Shown here: positions 40,210 to 51,664 of the stretch, piece by piece
Layout of the letters: every line of letters begins with the position of its first letter
How positions within the stretch are numbered: the stretch's first letter is position 1
DNA from: Staphylotrichum longicolle
Lineage: Eukaryota; Ascomycota; Sordariomycetes; Sordariales; Chaetomiaceae
Length of the DNA: 64,000 nucleotides
Direction: 5' to 3'
Assembly: GCA_019096155.1 (NCBI GenBank)
Contig: JAHCVI010000005.1
Location: forward strand, 940,468 to 1,004,467
Program-made: the position numbers and the translations under genes
The notes under the pieces: generated by a model
What the model saw: only the letters and a program-made list of their open reading frames with translations
What the model was told of the DNA's origin: nothing
The model's database searches: none

Positions 40210-41998
40210 ATGGCGACCATCAAGACACCTGCAACACTCATAGCCTCCCTGCTCCTAATTGTCCTTTGCGAAGCAGCCGAACCCCTCGTCCACATCGCCC
40301 AGGCCACGTACAAAGGAATTAGGATTGACTCGGCCGTCGACGGCTATCTAGGTATCCCCTACGCCGAGCCGCCCATCGGTCCGCTACGCTTCGCTCCACC
40401 CCAGCCAATCCGGCCGCACTCGCCAAAGAGACTTATCCACGCGACAGCTTTTGGACCTGTCTGTCATCAGTTCCACTACAGAACCGTTCTCGGAGACAAT
40501 CTCCTCGAGACGACTGGCCAAAGCGAGGACTGTCTAACCCTCAACATTTTTGTCCCATACCAGAGGAGCAGGAAGAATCCGTTGCCAGTGTATGTGTGGT
40601 CGTATGGAGGAGCTTTTGGCGAGGGGGGTGGAAGCGTTCCCTGTGAGCTAATTTCCTCCGGTACTCTGTTGCGTTAGAGTGACCCTTATTGACGGCATTA
40701 TTATAAAACGCAGTGTTCAACCCGGCGGGTTTCGTCAAAAGCAGTCAGGATATCATTGTCGTTACTTGGAAGTAAGTAGTACCAACAGTTGCCATCCCTT
40801 ACCATCCTCATCATCGCACCCCAAGCCAACGTGATCTGATCCTCAACCAGCTATCGTCTCAATATATTCGGCTTCCCCGCCGCGCCAAACCAGCCCGCAA
40901 ACCTCGGGCTCCGTGACCAACGCGCCGCCCTCGAGTGGCTCCGAGATAACATCCGATCCTTCGGCGGTGATCCGTCCCACATCGTGCTAGGCGGCCAATC
41001 CGCCGGCGCAGACTCGGTCGCTGCCATGATGTACACGCACCCCCGCGACCCTATCGCGGCGGGACTGATCCTGCAGAGCGGAATCCCTCAGTACATTGGC
41101 GAGTCAGACGGAAGCGAGTGGCGTCGCGTGGCGAGCACCGTCGGCTGCCGTGTTGATGACCTAGACTGCATGAGAGGGATCCCGGCTGGGACGCTGCATC
41201 GCGCCGTGTCCAACAAAACCTTCCATGGATTTGGATCGCCGAGTGGAGGTGGGCCGGTAGTGGATAATCTGACGCATTTTAGTGTGCAGGAGTATCTCCT
41301 GCGAGGGGAAGAGGGGAGGTTTGCAAGAGTGGTAAGGCGTTATTGATCAATGAATTGTCTACCTATTCATGGAGCTTGGGCTCGTTTGACTAACCAGAGA
41401 TTTTAAAGCCTACGTTGTTGGGGATCACCGACAACGAGGGGAATGGTGTTACCAATTGGGACCCGATAAGCGGCGTGAATACGTCGCTCGCTGCGGCGAT
41501 AACAACCACGTTTTTCAATTGTCCGATGGCATTGGAGGCTTCTTTCCGCGTCAAACGTGGGGTGCCAACATGGAGATACAGGTACAAGGGGGTGTTCCCC
41601 AGTGTCACTCCATACACCTGGCTGGGTGCATATCATTCAGGTGATTTCTCGACTACGACGATCATGTTTTTCTGCCCTGACTGACATTTTGTTTAGCTGA
41701 CATCCCATTCGTTCTCGGCTCGTCCTTTGCTCAACCAAACGGGTCGTTCCCATTACTTTCGTCATACGAAGCTGCCGCGCGTCGTTACCTCCAGGCCGCC
41801 TTCGCGACGTTCATTCGCGATCCCGTTCGCGGTCTAGAAGTGGAGATGGGCTGGCCGCGCTACAATGAGAATGGGCAGACCCTGGTCGAGTTATTTGCTG
41901 GACATTCGGCCAACGCCTCGTTTGCGGATCCCGCAAAGTATGACAGTGTCTGTGCCAATCCTCCCCCAATCTGCTGGGAGTGCTACTTGGGCCAATAG
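40210..41998 (+). CDS. Secreted type-B carboxylesterase/lipase
   Basis: Five exons: 40210-40642, 40714-40771, 40851-41331, 41400-41640 and 41697-41998, joining in frame to 504 residues. A signal peptide is clear ('LIASLLLIVLCEAAEP'). Family blocks follow: 'YLGIPYAEPPIGPLRF', 'SEDCLTLNIFVP', 'PVYVWSYGGAF', the nucleophile elbow 'GGQSAGADSVA' (catalytic Ser), 'DNEGNG' (probable catalytic Glu) and 'LGAYHSADIPFV' (catalytic His, split by the last intron). It is an alpha/beta-hydrolase that would cleave carboxylic esters outside the cell. At 504 residues it is a little shorter than the usual 540-560. It is one of the few fully intact genes in the window. Confidence 0.85.
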
Positions 41999-42063
41999 CC
42001 GGCCCATGAAGTCCGCTAGGATATTAGAGGAAGGAGTCTCTGTTTTCATAGCGGTGTAGAGCC

Positions 42064-42267
42064 TTAGCTCTCTTCGAACCGGATCATCGTTAACCTACCT
42101 CGACCAGTACGCCGGTTTCCCTTGGTGACGGTGAAGACCTGCTTCATCATGCCCGCGGGGGCGCCCTGGCCGTACGAGAACCAGAGAGTGAACCTTGTGG
42201 TACCTTGATGATGGTGTTTGGAACCTTTGTTGATTCCCTGGTAGTTGTAGGAAACTTCGCCGACCAA
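42064..42267 (-). CDS. Small open frame, 67 residues, unknown
   Basis: Reads 'TRFTLWFSYGQGAPAGMMKQ' and 'VFTVTKGNRRTGRGRLTMIR'. The order of residues looks protein-like, but no family is recognised and it could be a 3' exon of a lost gene. It ends 65 bases from the esterase stop, on the other strand. Confidence 0.25.
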   Translation of the reverse strand: MVGEVSYNYQGINKGSKHHHQGTTRFTLWFSYGQGAPAGMMKQVFTVTKGNRRTGRGRLTMIRFEES

Positions 42268-43449
42268 TCAGTGCACCTGAGAGCTATCAAGTAAGATTTT
42301 ACTCTGCCACGGGGGAAGGCAATATCCCGTGGGTATCAGCGGATGACATTGCCAGTTTCGCGGTGAGGGCTCATGAATTCGAGTCCCCCAAATACAGAAT
42401 ACATGGTTTTGGGGCCTGAGTTGCTTTCTTATTCCAAGGTACCTTAAGCAAGTTGCTGTTTGAGTTGGGAGCAGGGAGCTGATATACGTACCACTCATTA
42501 TAGATTGTAGAGATTTTGACTGAAGTCTATGGGGGGAAGGAGGTCCGGAGTTTGTCACTTCTCGCCGTTACTAGCCCTCAATACGTCCCGGACTAGCTCA
42601 CACTTACGCACACACCTTCTCCTGTCAAATATAGTTTCGCAGATAACCCTTAACTTCCAGTTTTCCTAGCCCTTGAATCCTCACATACAAGACAATCTGT
42701 CATCTAGACCCTTTCTTTGGCTGCTTCAAGCCGCAATACACTCACTCCGAAGTCTGTCCTTGACAGCGCGCTTTCTCTCCAATATGGACAGATCCATTGC
42801 GAATCCGGTTCGAGGTTGAGTGCTCAGGGATCGTAAATAGGAGCCCACCACTTAGAGTACGATGTCGTGGAAGAGGCTCCTCAGGAAGCGAGCAAATGAC
42901 TGGCGGCTTCGCCTGCATTGGCGACGCTGATGATGCTGGTGCCCAATGTTGAACCCCCCAACCGGAACCCACGAGTGATGGGAATTTTACCGAGAGTGAG
43001 CCTGTGTCTGAAGTGCCGGCATCGAAGACGCAGATGTTTGGCTGCACCATCTCAAACCAGTGCACGCCCGCGGTGTTCCGATGCTGGCAGCATGTATCGG
43101 TATCAACTGGTTGTGATCGTCAAAACAGTGAATGTATGCCCTAGCCATTTATTGTTGCAGTTCAAGTGGTGCTGTACATCCTCGATGGACGAGCAAAGGA
43201 AATGTAGGTGAGAACTTTGTTGGTGGTACGTCACGATGTCGTAATCATCAGGCCATCTGCAAGCCGGGTGCGTGGCTTTCCAGGTGGAAGCCACCGAGAA
43301 TCCGGTTTCGTGCCCCCGACGTTTGAGCGGGATTATAGCGACCGCTGACAGTGAGGCCGATCCTAAGTAGCCGAAGCCGCAAGGCTAAGGTAGGCAACTT
43401 GCCCAGGACAGTTGGGTTGTGTGGAGACACGGTCGAGCATCTTGCTCAG
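42268..43449. other. No gene seen
   Basis: Several open frames without recognisable motifs (for example 42742-43065 minus). No repeat found. Confidence 0.4.
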
Positions 43450-43677
43450 TCTGTTAAGACCAGCACTGCTTTCCTCGAATGGAAGTCAGAGTTGCGCCGA
43501 CATTTGTGGTTGCACGGTTTGGCAGGCTGCGGCAAGACGGTGCTTGCCTCGACGATCCTTGACCATCTAGACAACGCCCGACCTAACTCGTGTATTTGCC
43601 TCGAATTCTTCAACTTCCGCGACAAAGACAAACAACATCTGGACAACCTGCTACGCTCGCTTGCATTCCAACTGTAA
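43450..43677 (+). pseudogene. NACHT-domain fragment (Walker A half)
   Basis: Reads 'KTSTAFLEWKSELRRHLWLH', 'GLAGCGKTVLASTILDHLDN' and 'DKQHLDNLLRSLAFQL', then stops. It is almost identical to the first half of the NACHT part at 33381-34237 but lies on the opposite strand. It starts and ends abruptly. It matches the part that is missing from the fragment at 20510-20881, so the two may derive from one disrupted copy. Confidence 0.78.
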
Positions 43678-44380
43678 TAGCAGCAACAGTAGTAGCCATG
43701 GCGCTTGAGTAAGGCGGGTGTTCAAAAGTACAAGTTTTCAATGTTGTTAGTGCCTTTATAGAGGTAAGGTTAAGTAGAGAATAATTTCGAATTGATGAAA
43801 GTTAGTTTGATATTTAGGTAGATTCTAGTTTATATAGATGTACGAAATTAAATATAGATCATCGCTTTCTCTATCACGAGCGCGATTGTGTAGGCACCAA
43901 ATTATGTGACTCTGTTTTTAGCTTCCAGGTTACGCTTTTCCTATCTTGCACAGTTTCTTTTTCTGCGACCCTTACGTCGTAGTTTGATATAAATAGTAAC
44001 GACTCTAAGGTTATACACAACTTGTGGCGGTAAGTACATAGTCAGCCCTGCACAGCACTTGCAGTCTCTCGTGATCTTTCTCCTCTGGCGGCTGCTTTGT
44101 ACCTCAAGTGGTCGGCAGCTACGATCGCAGGCATATGCAACGGTAACTCTCCCCCTCTTTTCGGTGGTTTTCCTGTCGTGAAAGCGTGCCCTCTCGTTAG
44201 CCCATGCATTGATTGCCTTGAATTTCCGTCTCTCGTTGTTAGGACAGGCCCTCTCCACTCAGTCAATCCGGCCCTAACAACCAACACTTCAACAACCGGC
44301 CAAGCAATAGACGTACTCTGCGCAATGCTAGCGCGTATCTCCGCCGCCGGGAGAGCAGGGAGGGTACATGGAGCTCGTCT
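43678..44380. other. No gene seen; AT-richer DNA begins
   Basis: From here the sequence has noticeably more A and T, except 44100-44400. No coding feature recognised. Confidence 0.4.
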
Positions 44381-45070
44381 ACGACGACAAGATGGCCCTA
44401 GACTCGGACAATGAATCGTACACACAGCTAGACACCATGAGTTACTACTACCATGGACACGTCACGGCAACGGTGACCACTACGACGGAATGAAAGCCCT
44501 CACAGAAAACAACGACACCCGCACTGTAGAAGACGTCGCCAGAGAGGTAGCCCAACTGCTGTGGCAGGCCGAGGAGAACGACGATGCGCTACAGTACCGC
44601 ATCTTGGATGCGGTAGGTGACCCCGCTAGAACAACAAGATGGTCGAGGCTTGTCTAGACCAGGTTATCGAGTACGTTAGGCACGCTGCTTCGAGAAAGGC
44701 GACGCTATGTGCGTAGCGCTCGACACTGCTACCAACGTTGCGGACGACGAGTCTGCCTTCACCCGGCGACACCCGTGGTCGCTCGACGGCTCATCGCCAT
44801 GGTCTCGGTCGGGGTGTTCGCGGAGCTGCAGGGGGCGTGTTTGTTGGAGTAGCTGGGTTTGGTGAAGTGTGTAGAAAGGAGGTCGATGGCACGGGGAAGA
44901 TTACTATGCTCACCTCAACAAGATTGCCCTCTCGACGGAACCGAGGTCTATCTCTTTTCCGGCCCGGTAGGGCAAGAGAGCTCGACGCCTACATCCCTAG
45001 CGGCGCTGTCTACTCGTACCTGCGCCGGATGGATATCGATAGGTCGGCGCGAGGCTGTGGTGGATTAGCG
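44381..45070 (+). pseudogene. Decayed coding region, unknown family
   Basis: A chain of plus-strand pieces in different frames with convincing protein character: 'VEDVAREVAQLLWQAEEND' and 'DALQYRILDAVGD' (44495-44620), 'MVEACLDQVIEYVRHAASR' (44640-44697), and 'KGDAMCVALDTATNVADDES' (44695-44760). They suggest an old gene broken by indels and stops. I cannot assign it. Confidence 0.35.
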
Positions 45071-46527
45071 CTGGGAATTGTCCGGCGTGTGGTTGGGGTC
45101 TTTGGGAGGAGGCGTAGGTTAGCAAATCTGCTCTAGCTAACTAGATTGTGCTATAGGCTTCGGCGGATAGATTTGTGAGGGGTGTTGTCGAGATTGGTGT
45201 ATATATAATACAAGAACAATTGATGAGAAGAAGAGTACTTGAATATGGCCTACCAAATAGTTGGACGGCGCTGTGTAATAGCTAGGCTCTGCTTTGACCA
45301 TGACCCGACTTTGCTGGGCTATGATTCTGGCTGTCCCTCGTCTCACGTTCTGGTCTACTGAGTATCAGCAGTAAGTCACAGCTAACGTCGGGTTCGACTG
45401 CCGAGGTCTGAGCCCAATTCGGGCAGGCTGGGACCCTGGCAGCCCAACCCTTGAGATTGTCGCAGCCACGAGACCAGCGCATTGGCTGAAAGTTACCGAC
45501 CCGGTATCCGTCTAGCCCTCCGATAACGACATCCTGATGAGCATAGTTGGGACGCATACATAACAGGGTCTTTCCAGATGCCTAGGCAGTTCAGATACAT
45601 GGCAGCGTGGCAGCGTAGCAGCATGAGGCGTCAGGCTCGGTGTCGTTCCAGCCGCAGCCGCTGTCATCGGCGCCCTACTCTCGCATAACTTGTCCCAGTC
45701 CACTTTGGCTACCTCCCGATGAAGAGGGTCAAGCACACAGCTCACCACTGCAACCAATATAACAGAGCAAGAACTTCATCGGTAGGCAGAGAGCGAGCTG
45801 ACGAGGCTTTAAAACCAAAAATAGATAGACAAGCTATCAATCGAAAGCGTTGCCGAGTAGGTGAAAGGGCAGAAAGTATGCCAAGACCGTTCTCGCAACC
45901 TTGGTCATACTATTTCAATTAATCAGACCCGCTAAGCCTTTCTCTTTGTTGCCGCCGATGCGGTCGCAGACAATAGCGCCAACATATAGCGTATTCTACG
46001 ACCTAAAGCGGCAACTATTGCTCGTCTGCTCTCACATCCTTAAATCGTTCCTTGTCTTCCTCGATATACAGTATTATCTTTGTGTCTGACATGTCATGAT
46101 GATTGTACCCTCACGAGGCGCTTCAATTCTGCTGCCCTAGGGTGTGGGGTTAAAATGCTCCGGGGAGCCATTTCCGGCTCTCAGCTAGGAGCGGGAGCCG
46201 AGGAGGTACTCTTTGCAATGACGAGGGTGGCAAGCCCGAGTTGGTTTTCGCCGAGCTAGCCTTGCAGTCACTTGAGAGCGAAGACCGGATCGAGCTTTAG
46301 AACTAGTGCATTCTCTGCCGTGACCTTTCAGCTGTAGCAAACTTCGTTATATAAAGCAGGTTGCCGTGCACTGTGTGATTCACAAGCAGACCCGGAACTA
46401 GCCTGTGCTGGCAGTCTTTCAACATGAAAATTTTAGACATTGATTTCGGTCTCTACTGTACTATACAAAAAACTAAGAATTCATGTGACGTACAGTAGCT
46501 GCTTTGCCTCAAGGAGATCAAGTTGCA
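45071..46527. other. No gene seen
   Basis: AT-rich intergenic DNA. A B-box-like GGTTCGACTGC at about 45388 is not accompanied by a tRNA fold that I can see. Confidence 0.35.
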
Positions 46528-47259
46528 TTAAAAGCAGCCGTCTGCTGTAAAGGTAGCCGAATTTTTCAGCCCGTCTATAATTGGCACCATTCGTCTTATA
46601 CCCTCAGCGTATTTGACGTTTGCAACCCAAAAATAGTCACGCTCCTGAGCCTTTCTTTGTATCTCCTGCCTTAATTGGCGGTTCGTTTCATTAAGAAGGT
46701 CTAGCTCACCCTCTAATCTCTTCCTCACAGCTATTTCGGAGGCAACCTGGTCCTGTAGGCTGGAAATCTCCTTGACTAATTCCGCGTTGACCTGTTGAAG
46801 TTCGTCGATGCGAGAGCTGAGAGATATTTGCGCGCTGCTAGTAGATAACTTCTCATTTGTTAGAAGTGGAACAGCCTGTTTCGCTACTCAATTTACGCGT
46901 GTCGGCACACTTCTTGTAGATCCAATAGATGGTGTGGCACTCCTTCCCTCCGTTTGAGGTATAGCCTCAAAGGTCTTTCCCAGTCCCTCGCAGAGATCTT
47001 TAAACGCCCCAAGTGTATGATCACTTAGCTGCTTTGAGAAGAGATGTCGTATCTCTGGAAGTACCTGCCAACGATACTGGTCTTCTCTGCTAGTTATCAA
47101 CCGGACGTCGGATGGTTCAATAGTAATGCCAATACGGGCGCCTAGCTAACAATCTTAGTAACGCCGAGGTAGGAGAATGTCTAACTTACGAATGTGCTCT
47201 GCCAATAATCTACGACACTTCTCTCTCCAGTTTCGCCTTTCTATCGTGCTTGCCCGCAT
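46528..47259 (-). pseudogene. Coiled-coil protein gene 1, one in-frame TGA
   Basis: Start 47259, exon 1 47190-47259, 48-base intron (47142-47189, GTAAGT...CTAG), exon 2 to 46528; 227 codons. The N-terminus is basic ('RRNWREKCRRLLAEHI'), followed by 'ITSREDQYRWQVLPEI' and a Ser/Thr linker, then a long heptad-like coil ('RIDELQQVNAELVKEISSL', 'RKRLEGELDLLNETNRQL'), ending 'RRMVPIIDGLKNSATF'. A TGA at 46888-46890 interrupts the linker; it could arise from CGA, or the linker may hide a small intron. No family is recognised. Similar small coiled-coil genes are at 54251 and 61965. Confidence 0.55.
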
Positions 47260-47381
47260 GACTTTTAGCGGAAACTTAGAACGGGATGAACTGAATTGCC
47301 GCACGAAAGAGAGCCTAAACAAAGATATTTATAACTGATTGTGGCGAGGTTTGCTATATCCGTAGGACAGTTTACTCGCTA

Positions 47382-48480
47382 TCACGTGGTAGCGTCTACT
47401 AGGTCGTCAAAATAATCTACTATGGCTCCGCAACCCCTGCGGGCTTTCGCGATGCCGAAATTCGCCAATCCAGTTAGACTCACGGTTCGCCAAGGACGTT
47501 GCAAGAGGCGGTGCTAAAACGGCTAGAAGTTAGAGAATGATCTCATTAGTAGACCCTGCCATACCTGTGAGACGTCAGTTGTCGAGGTTGCATATGCAGT
47601 CTTTCGTGCGAAATCCATCGAATCTGACCAATCTTCGACAACGCTTTTGTCATCTTGATAGCCCCCGGTTATCAAACCTCTTACGATGGGGCCTAGTGAT
47701 CTAACGTCTTCCCAAGCAGGTTTCGCACTTTGAACTTTATAACACTGCTCTTGATTACCTGTCTTGGATGTTACTCACGTTCTAGGTGTCTCGTTGGTAT
47801 CTACTACCAATTTTTATAGTGCCATCATAGCCTAAGAAAATGTTAGAACATGTTAGAGAGCCGTGTTCCAGGCCCGCCTGTTCCAAGTAAGAAATGCCGT
47901 CGATGACCTGCAGCGTTATCAGCTAGAGAGCTAGCAAAAGACCTAGTGTACTTACCTGCCCGATTATCGCAGCAAGTCGTAGCTCGGTCAGGTGTTCGTT
48001 CCCACGAACCTCGTAGAGCGAACAGGGCATATATTGCAAAACGATATAGTAAGTGTTTCCCGAACAGAATATCTCGCGGGCAGGGACAAAGTTCCGGTGT
48101 CGAATGCTGCAGAACATCTCCTGTGTCTTTGCATCGAGAGCTGTGAACTTTTTTATTGAATACACTTTAGCACGCGCGGTCTGGGTCTTCCCCTCTGCCA
48201 CTATAGCACGGTGGTCAAGCCCAAGACGTAGGGCATACATCCTATCGTAGTGCTCCCACGGCGATCCTTTTTTTACAGCGACTGAATAGTGAGGCTCGCG
48301 TATAGATTCTTTACCTGCGTCCTGGGTTGGCTCTGGTTCCTCTTCTCCGGCAACAGGGTTAGTCGGGTTCCCGGGTGACACCTGCCCAGGAGGAGGGCCT
48401 CTATAGCTTCTAGAACTCCCACGCGTCAAGAAATTCTTGAGCCCACCTAAATCGAACTGGGTATCTCTCTTAGATGTCAT
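47382..48480 (-). CDS. Pseudokinase-like protein
   Basis: Four exons (48480-47956, 47907-47808, 47758-47565, 47513-47382) joined in frame by introns of 48, 49 and 51 bases give 316 residues. After a disordered Pro/Glu-rich N-terminus comes a protein-kinase fold: 'AKVYSIKKFTAL' (beta-3 Lys), 'CSIRHRNFVPAREIFCSGN', 'YYIVLQYMPCSLYEVRG', 'LAAIIGQVIDGISYLEQAG', and catalytic-loop position 'LEHGSLTCSNIFL', where the HRD triad reads HGS. No DFG motif is seen ('GYDGTIKIG'). Such HGSLT-type kinase-like proteins are a known fungal group, presumably catalytically dead. The last exon ends 'DYFDDLVDATT'. The start codon lies only 49 bases from the transposon at 48530, which now replaces its promoter region. 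Confidence 0.68.
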
Positions 48481-48529
48481 TGTATGATTGTAGGATCGAT
48501 AACCTACGGGTAGAAATATAGCTCCAATA

Positions 48530-50388
48530 ACGTAGTCCACATGCGAAAGTCCCACACGGGCGAAAGTCCCACAACATTGCACCTCCACGTCTTCTACCTT
48601 CTTTTGGGCTTTCCTTTGCAACGCGATATGCCTCAACAAAACGACGAAACCCGAGTGCACTTGGCCCTCCAGGCAATAGAAAATGACCCAAAGCTAAGCC
48701 TAAGAGCTGCAGCAAAGATCTATTCCGTTAATCACGAGAAGCTCAGTCGACGTCGACGCGGTCAGCAATCGCGACGCGACATTCCAGCTAACTCACGGAA
48801 ACTAACTGACCTAGAGGAATCGGTCATTGTTCAGTATATCCTCGACCTAGATTCTAAAGGATTTCCTCCCCGCTTGTCTAGTGTGGAAGATATGGCCAAC
48901 CGACTACTTGCCGAACGCGATACGCGACGCGTCGGAGTCAATTGGGCTTCAACCTTCGTCAAACGGCACCCGGAGCTCACCACGCGTTTCAATCGGAAAT
49001 ACGACTACCAGAGGGCCCAATGCGAAGATCCGGAGATTATTCGCGGTTGGTTTGCGCTTGTGCGGAACACAATCGCGAAGTACGGCATCTAGGAGGCCGA
49101 CATCTACAACTTCGACGAGACCGGGTTTCAGATGGGCGTCATCTCGACTGCAATGGTTGTTACAAGCTCCGAACGGCGTGGCAGGGCAAAGTTGAAGCAG
49201 CCTGGCAATCGTGAATGGGCAACGGTGATTTAGGGCGTCAATGCGACTGGCTGGGCGATCCCGCCGTTTATCATCGTCAAGGGCAGGTATCACCTCTCCT
49301 CTTGGTACGAGAACAGCCCATTGCCGAACGACTGGGTCATTGCGATATCCGAAAACGGTTGGACAACCAACGAGAGAGGCCTAGAATGGATTCAGCACTT
49401 CGACAAGTATACCAAAGCTCGAATAGTCAGGGTTTATCGCCTCCTTATCCTCGACGGCTACGATAGCTATTACTCGACCGACTTCGAGCTCTACTGTAAG
49501 GAGAATAATATCATTACGCTCTGTATACCTCCCTACTCGTCTCATATTCTCCAGCCGCTCGATGTTGGATGTTTTAGCCCGCTCAAGACGGTATACGGCA
49601 AGTAGATCGAGGGGATGATACGGGCAACTATTACCTATATCACCAAGGAGGACTTCTTCCCCGCGTTCTACGCTGCTTTCTAGGCCGCCCTAACCCCCGA
49701 AAATATTCAAGGAGGTTTTCGAGGTGCTGGAATTGTTCCTTTTGACCCCGAGAAGGTGATCTCCCAGCTCGACATCCGTCTAAAGACGCCAACGCCCTCG
49801 AACTCGCGGCCCGGTAGTGCGCACGCCTGGGTTTCCAAGACCCCGAACAACCCAATCGAAGCCTCCTCGCAGTCCACCCTCATTAAGAATCGAATTGCTC
49901 GGCATCAAAATAGCTCTCCAACTGAGATTTTAAGGGCGGTCGATATGTTTGCGAAAGGGACGTCTAGGGTCATACATCAGTTGGCATTGTTGAAGGCAGA
50001 GATCCAGAGCCTCCGAGCAGCAAATGAGGCACTTAGCAAGCGTCGGAGAGCTAAGAAACAACGGCTCCGAAAAGGAGGATCGCTTTCTGTACAGAACGTA
50101 CAGGATTTACAGGAGAGAGAGACGTTGAGGTGCAGATCAAGGAGGAAACATAGGCGGGTAGTGGTCGGAAGCCAAGGGTCGAGACGCGTGCGCGGCGTTG
50201 TGGCAACTGCGGCGAACCAGGCTACAATGCGCGTATATGTCAGATAGTTGTAGAAACGTCTGAGGAAGACGATTCCGAGTAGTTTTATTTGTTTTGAGCT
50301 AGCTAAGTAGAATTAATGTGGATTTTGTTGCGATGGTATGATTTCGTGGGACTTTCGCCCGTGTGGGACTTTCGCATGTGGACCACGT
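48530..50388 (+). mobile_element. Pogo/Fot-like DNA transposon D (1859 bases)
   Basis: Flanked by TA on both sides (48528-48529 and 50389-50390). The terminal inverted repeats are 43 bases (48530-48572 and 50346-50388, one mismatch). Each repeat is ACGTAGTC or its variant plus two tandem boxes of 17 bases, CACATGCGAAAGTCCCA and CACGGGCGAAAGTCCCA. The element contains one transposase gene. Its insertion separates the pseudokinase from the ferritin-like gene. Confidence 0.92.
48628..50282 (+). pseudogene. Transposase of element D, four TAG codons and a frameshift
   Basis: Same architecture as the intact copy at 60190: psq-type helix-turn-helix, CENP-B/Tc5 helix-turn-helix, DDE/D catalytic core ('YNFDETGF', 'LILDGYDSYYS', 'LQPLDVGCFSPL'), coiled coil and CCHC knuckle. 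TAG codons interrupt it at 49090-49092, 49231-49233, 49603-49605 and 49681-49683; the first three stand at Gln positions in the intact copy. A frameshift lies near 50150, and in the knuckle the zinc His is Tyr ('GYNARIC'). All fit C-to-T change at CpA. It is inactive. Confidence 0.9.
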
Positions 50389-50656
50389 TAACAGGAATAT
50401 TTATATAGATTGTAGTTAAAATATATTAAACTTCTAGAGGGGTCATTCATTTAAAAATATCAACGTGCACAGGGATATCCAAAAGTGTATCCTGGCTATC
50501 ATTCTACAAACTGTTCTAATTATAGTGGTCGTAATAGACTAGAGTCTAGCAATGAGCTTTATTTATTTCAGCGAGCAGTTTTCTAAAGACACTTCTAGCA
50601 CTTATTTCATGCTTCTTCTCTACTTTTTTCTTAATTCGGTTTCTAAACACCAAAAT

Positions 50657-51562
50657 ATGAGGGTTTTCATCGTACCGTTTATTTTTCTAGGAGCCGGTGC
50701 CGCTTATGCCGCGGACCACTTAGACAATAGCATAGCGGCTCTACAGATGCTCTCTTCTCTCGACCGGCTTGAGATCTCCGTGCTAGGGGAACTAGCGGCG
50801 CGGTCGATCAGCACTACCTCTCACCAAGCCTACCAGGTAAGTGAGATTTATTCATTACAAGAGTCTCAGCCCACGTTGACCTTCGCACAGCAAGAGATAG
50901 CCGCTTTGCGTATTGTCGACTCCATTTTGGAAAATGCTGGGGTGTCCGCCCAGTACTGTAATTACAGCTTGCCCAATGCTACGAGTAGCCTCGCCGCCCT
51001 AGAGCAGGTAATTCTACTAGCCAAGGCTGGGACTCTCTTAGCATCATCCCAGAGCCTATCGTCTGTAGACTCATCTATCTTATCCACCTTGGCCGCGACT
51101 TCTATCGCCCGTTCCCTGCAAGGGAGCTTACTTGAATCCATCACCGGCCGCGTTCTCGGGCGCGTCCCATTTATTCCCCCAATGCCCGCCAAATGGGCAT
51201 ATAGCCAGCTTACCACTTTCCTGTCATCAGGGTCGTGCCCCTGGGATCAAGCGGTCCGAAAGACACCTGAGCTGAGGATAACGGTGGAAAATGAGATGAC
51301 CGTCCACTTAACATGGGAAGCTACGCCGGGTAACAATAGCCGTGATCCGCTTCTTATCGGATGGGTTAGTTGGCTTCGTGAGCCGATCTACACCCCTATT
51401 GCTATGACGTCTCGCAACTCCGGGGTAACCCGCATTCCAAGTGGGCTGAGGGGCTTCGTTATAATGGTTATGGCCAACAAAACGTCGGCCGATATCTACG
51501 ACTTGAGCGCCGATAGTCTGTCAAAGCCAGCAATAGCCGAGATTGTATACAATAGGGACTAG
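50657..51562 (+). CDS. Secreted ferritin-like-domain protein
   Basis: I chose the Met at 50657 because it opens a signal peptide ('MRVFIVPFIFLGAGAAYAAD'); the frame extends upstream to 50552. A GTAAGT donor at 50837 and an acceptor at 50889-50890 mark a probable 54-base in-frame intron, giving 283 residues. Features match fungal ferritin-like (PF13668-type) secreted proteins: 'IAALQMLSSLDRLEISVLGE' (helix 1), 'EIAALRIVDSILENAGV', 'CNYSLPNATSSLAALEQVI', 'SILSTLAATSIARSLQGSLL' and 'SGSCPWD'. The acidic/His metal ligands of true ferritins are not obvious, so an iron role is uncertain. It converges with the MFS gene, with 102 bases between the stops. Confidence 0.55.
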   Translation: MRVFIVPFIFLGAGAAYAADHLDNSIAALQMLSSLDRLEISVLGELAARSISTTSHQAYQVSEIYSLQESQPTLTFAQQEIAALRIVDSILENAGVSAQYCNYSLPNATSSLAALEQVILLAKAGTLLASSQSLSSVDSSILSTLAATSIARSLQGSLLESITGRVLGRVPFIPPMPAKWAYSQLTTFLSSGSCPWDQAVRKTPELRITVENEMTVHLTWEATPGNNSRDPLLIGWVSWLREPIYTPIAMTSRNSGVTRIPSGLRGFVIMVMANKTSADIYDLSADSLSKPAIAEIVYNRD

Positions 51563-51664
51563 ACAGTTGAATAGTTGGTAGTAGAATTATACGTTACTCG
51601 TTGCCATTCATTCCTTATATCCTCGATGTCATAGCTAGGCTTAGGAGACTCTGCTCTCTCTTCT

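Noticed and set aside
45360..45440. tRNA-like B-box (GGTTCGACTGC)
   Set aside because: No A-box or cloverleaf arms at proper spacing could be found by eye.
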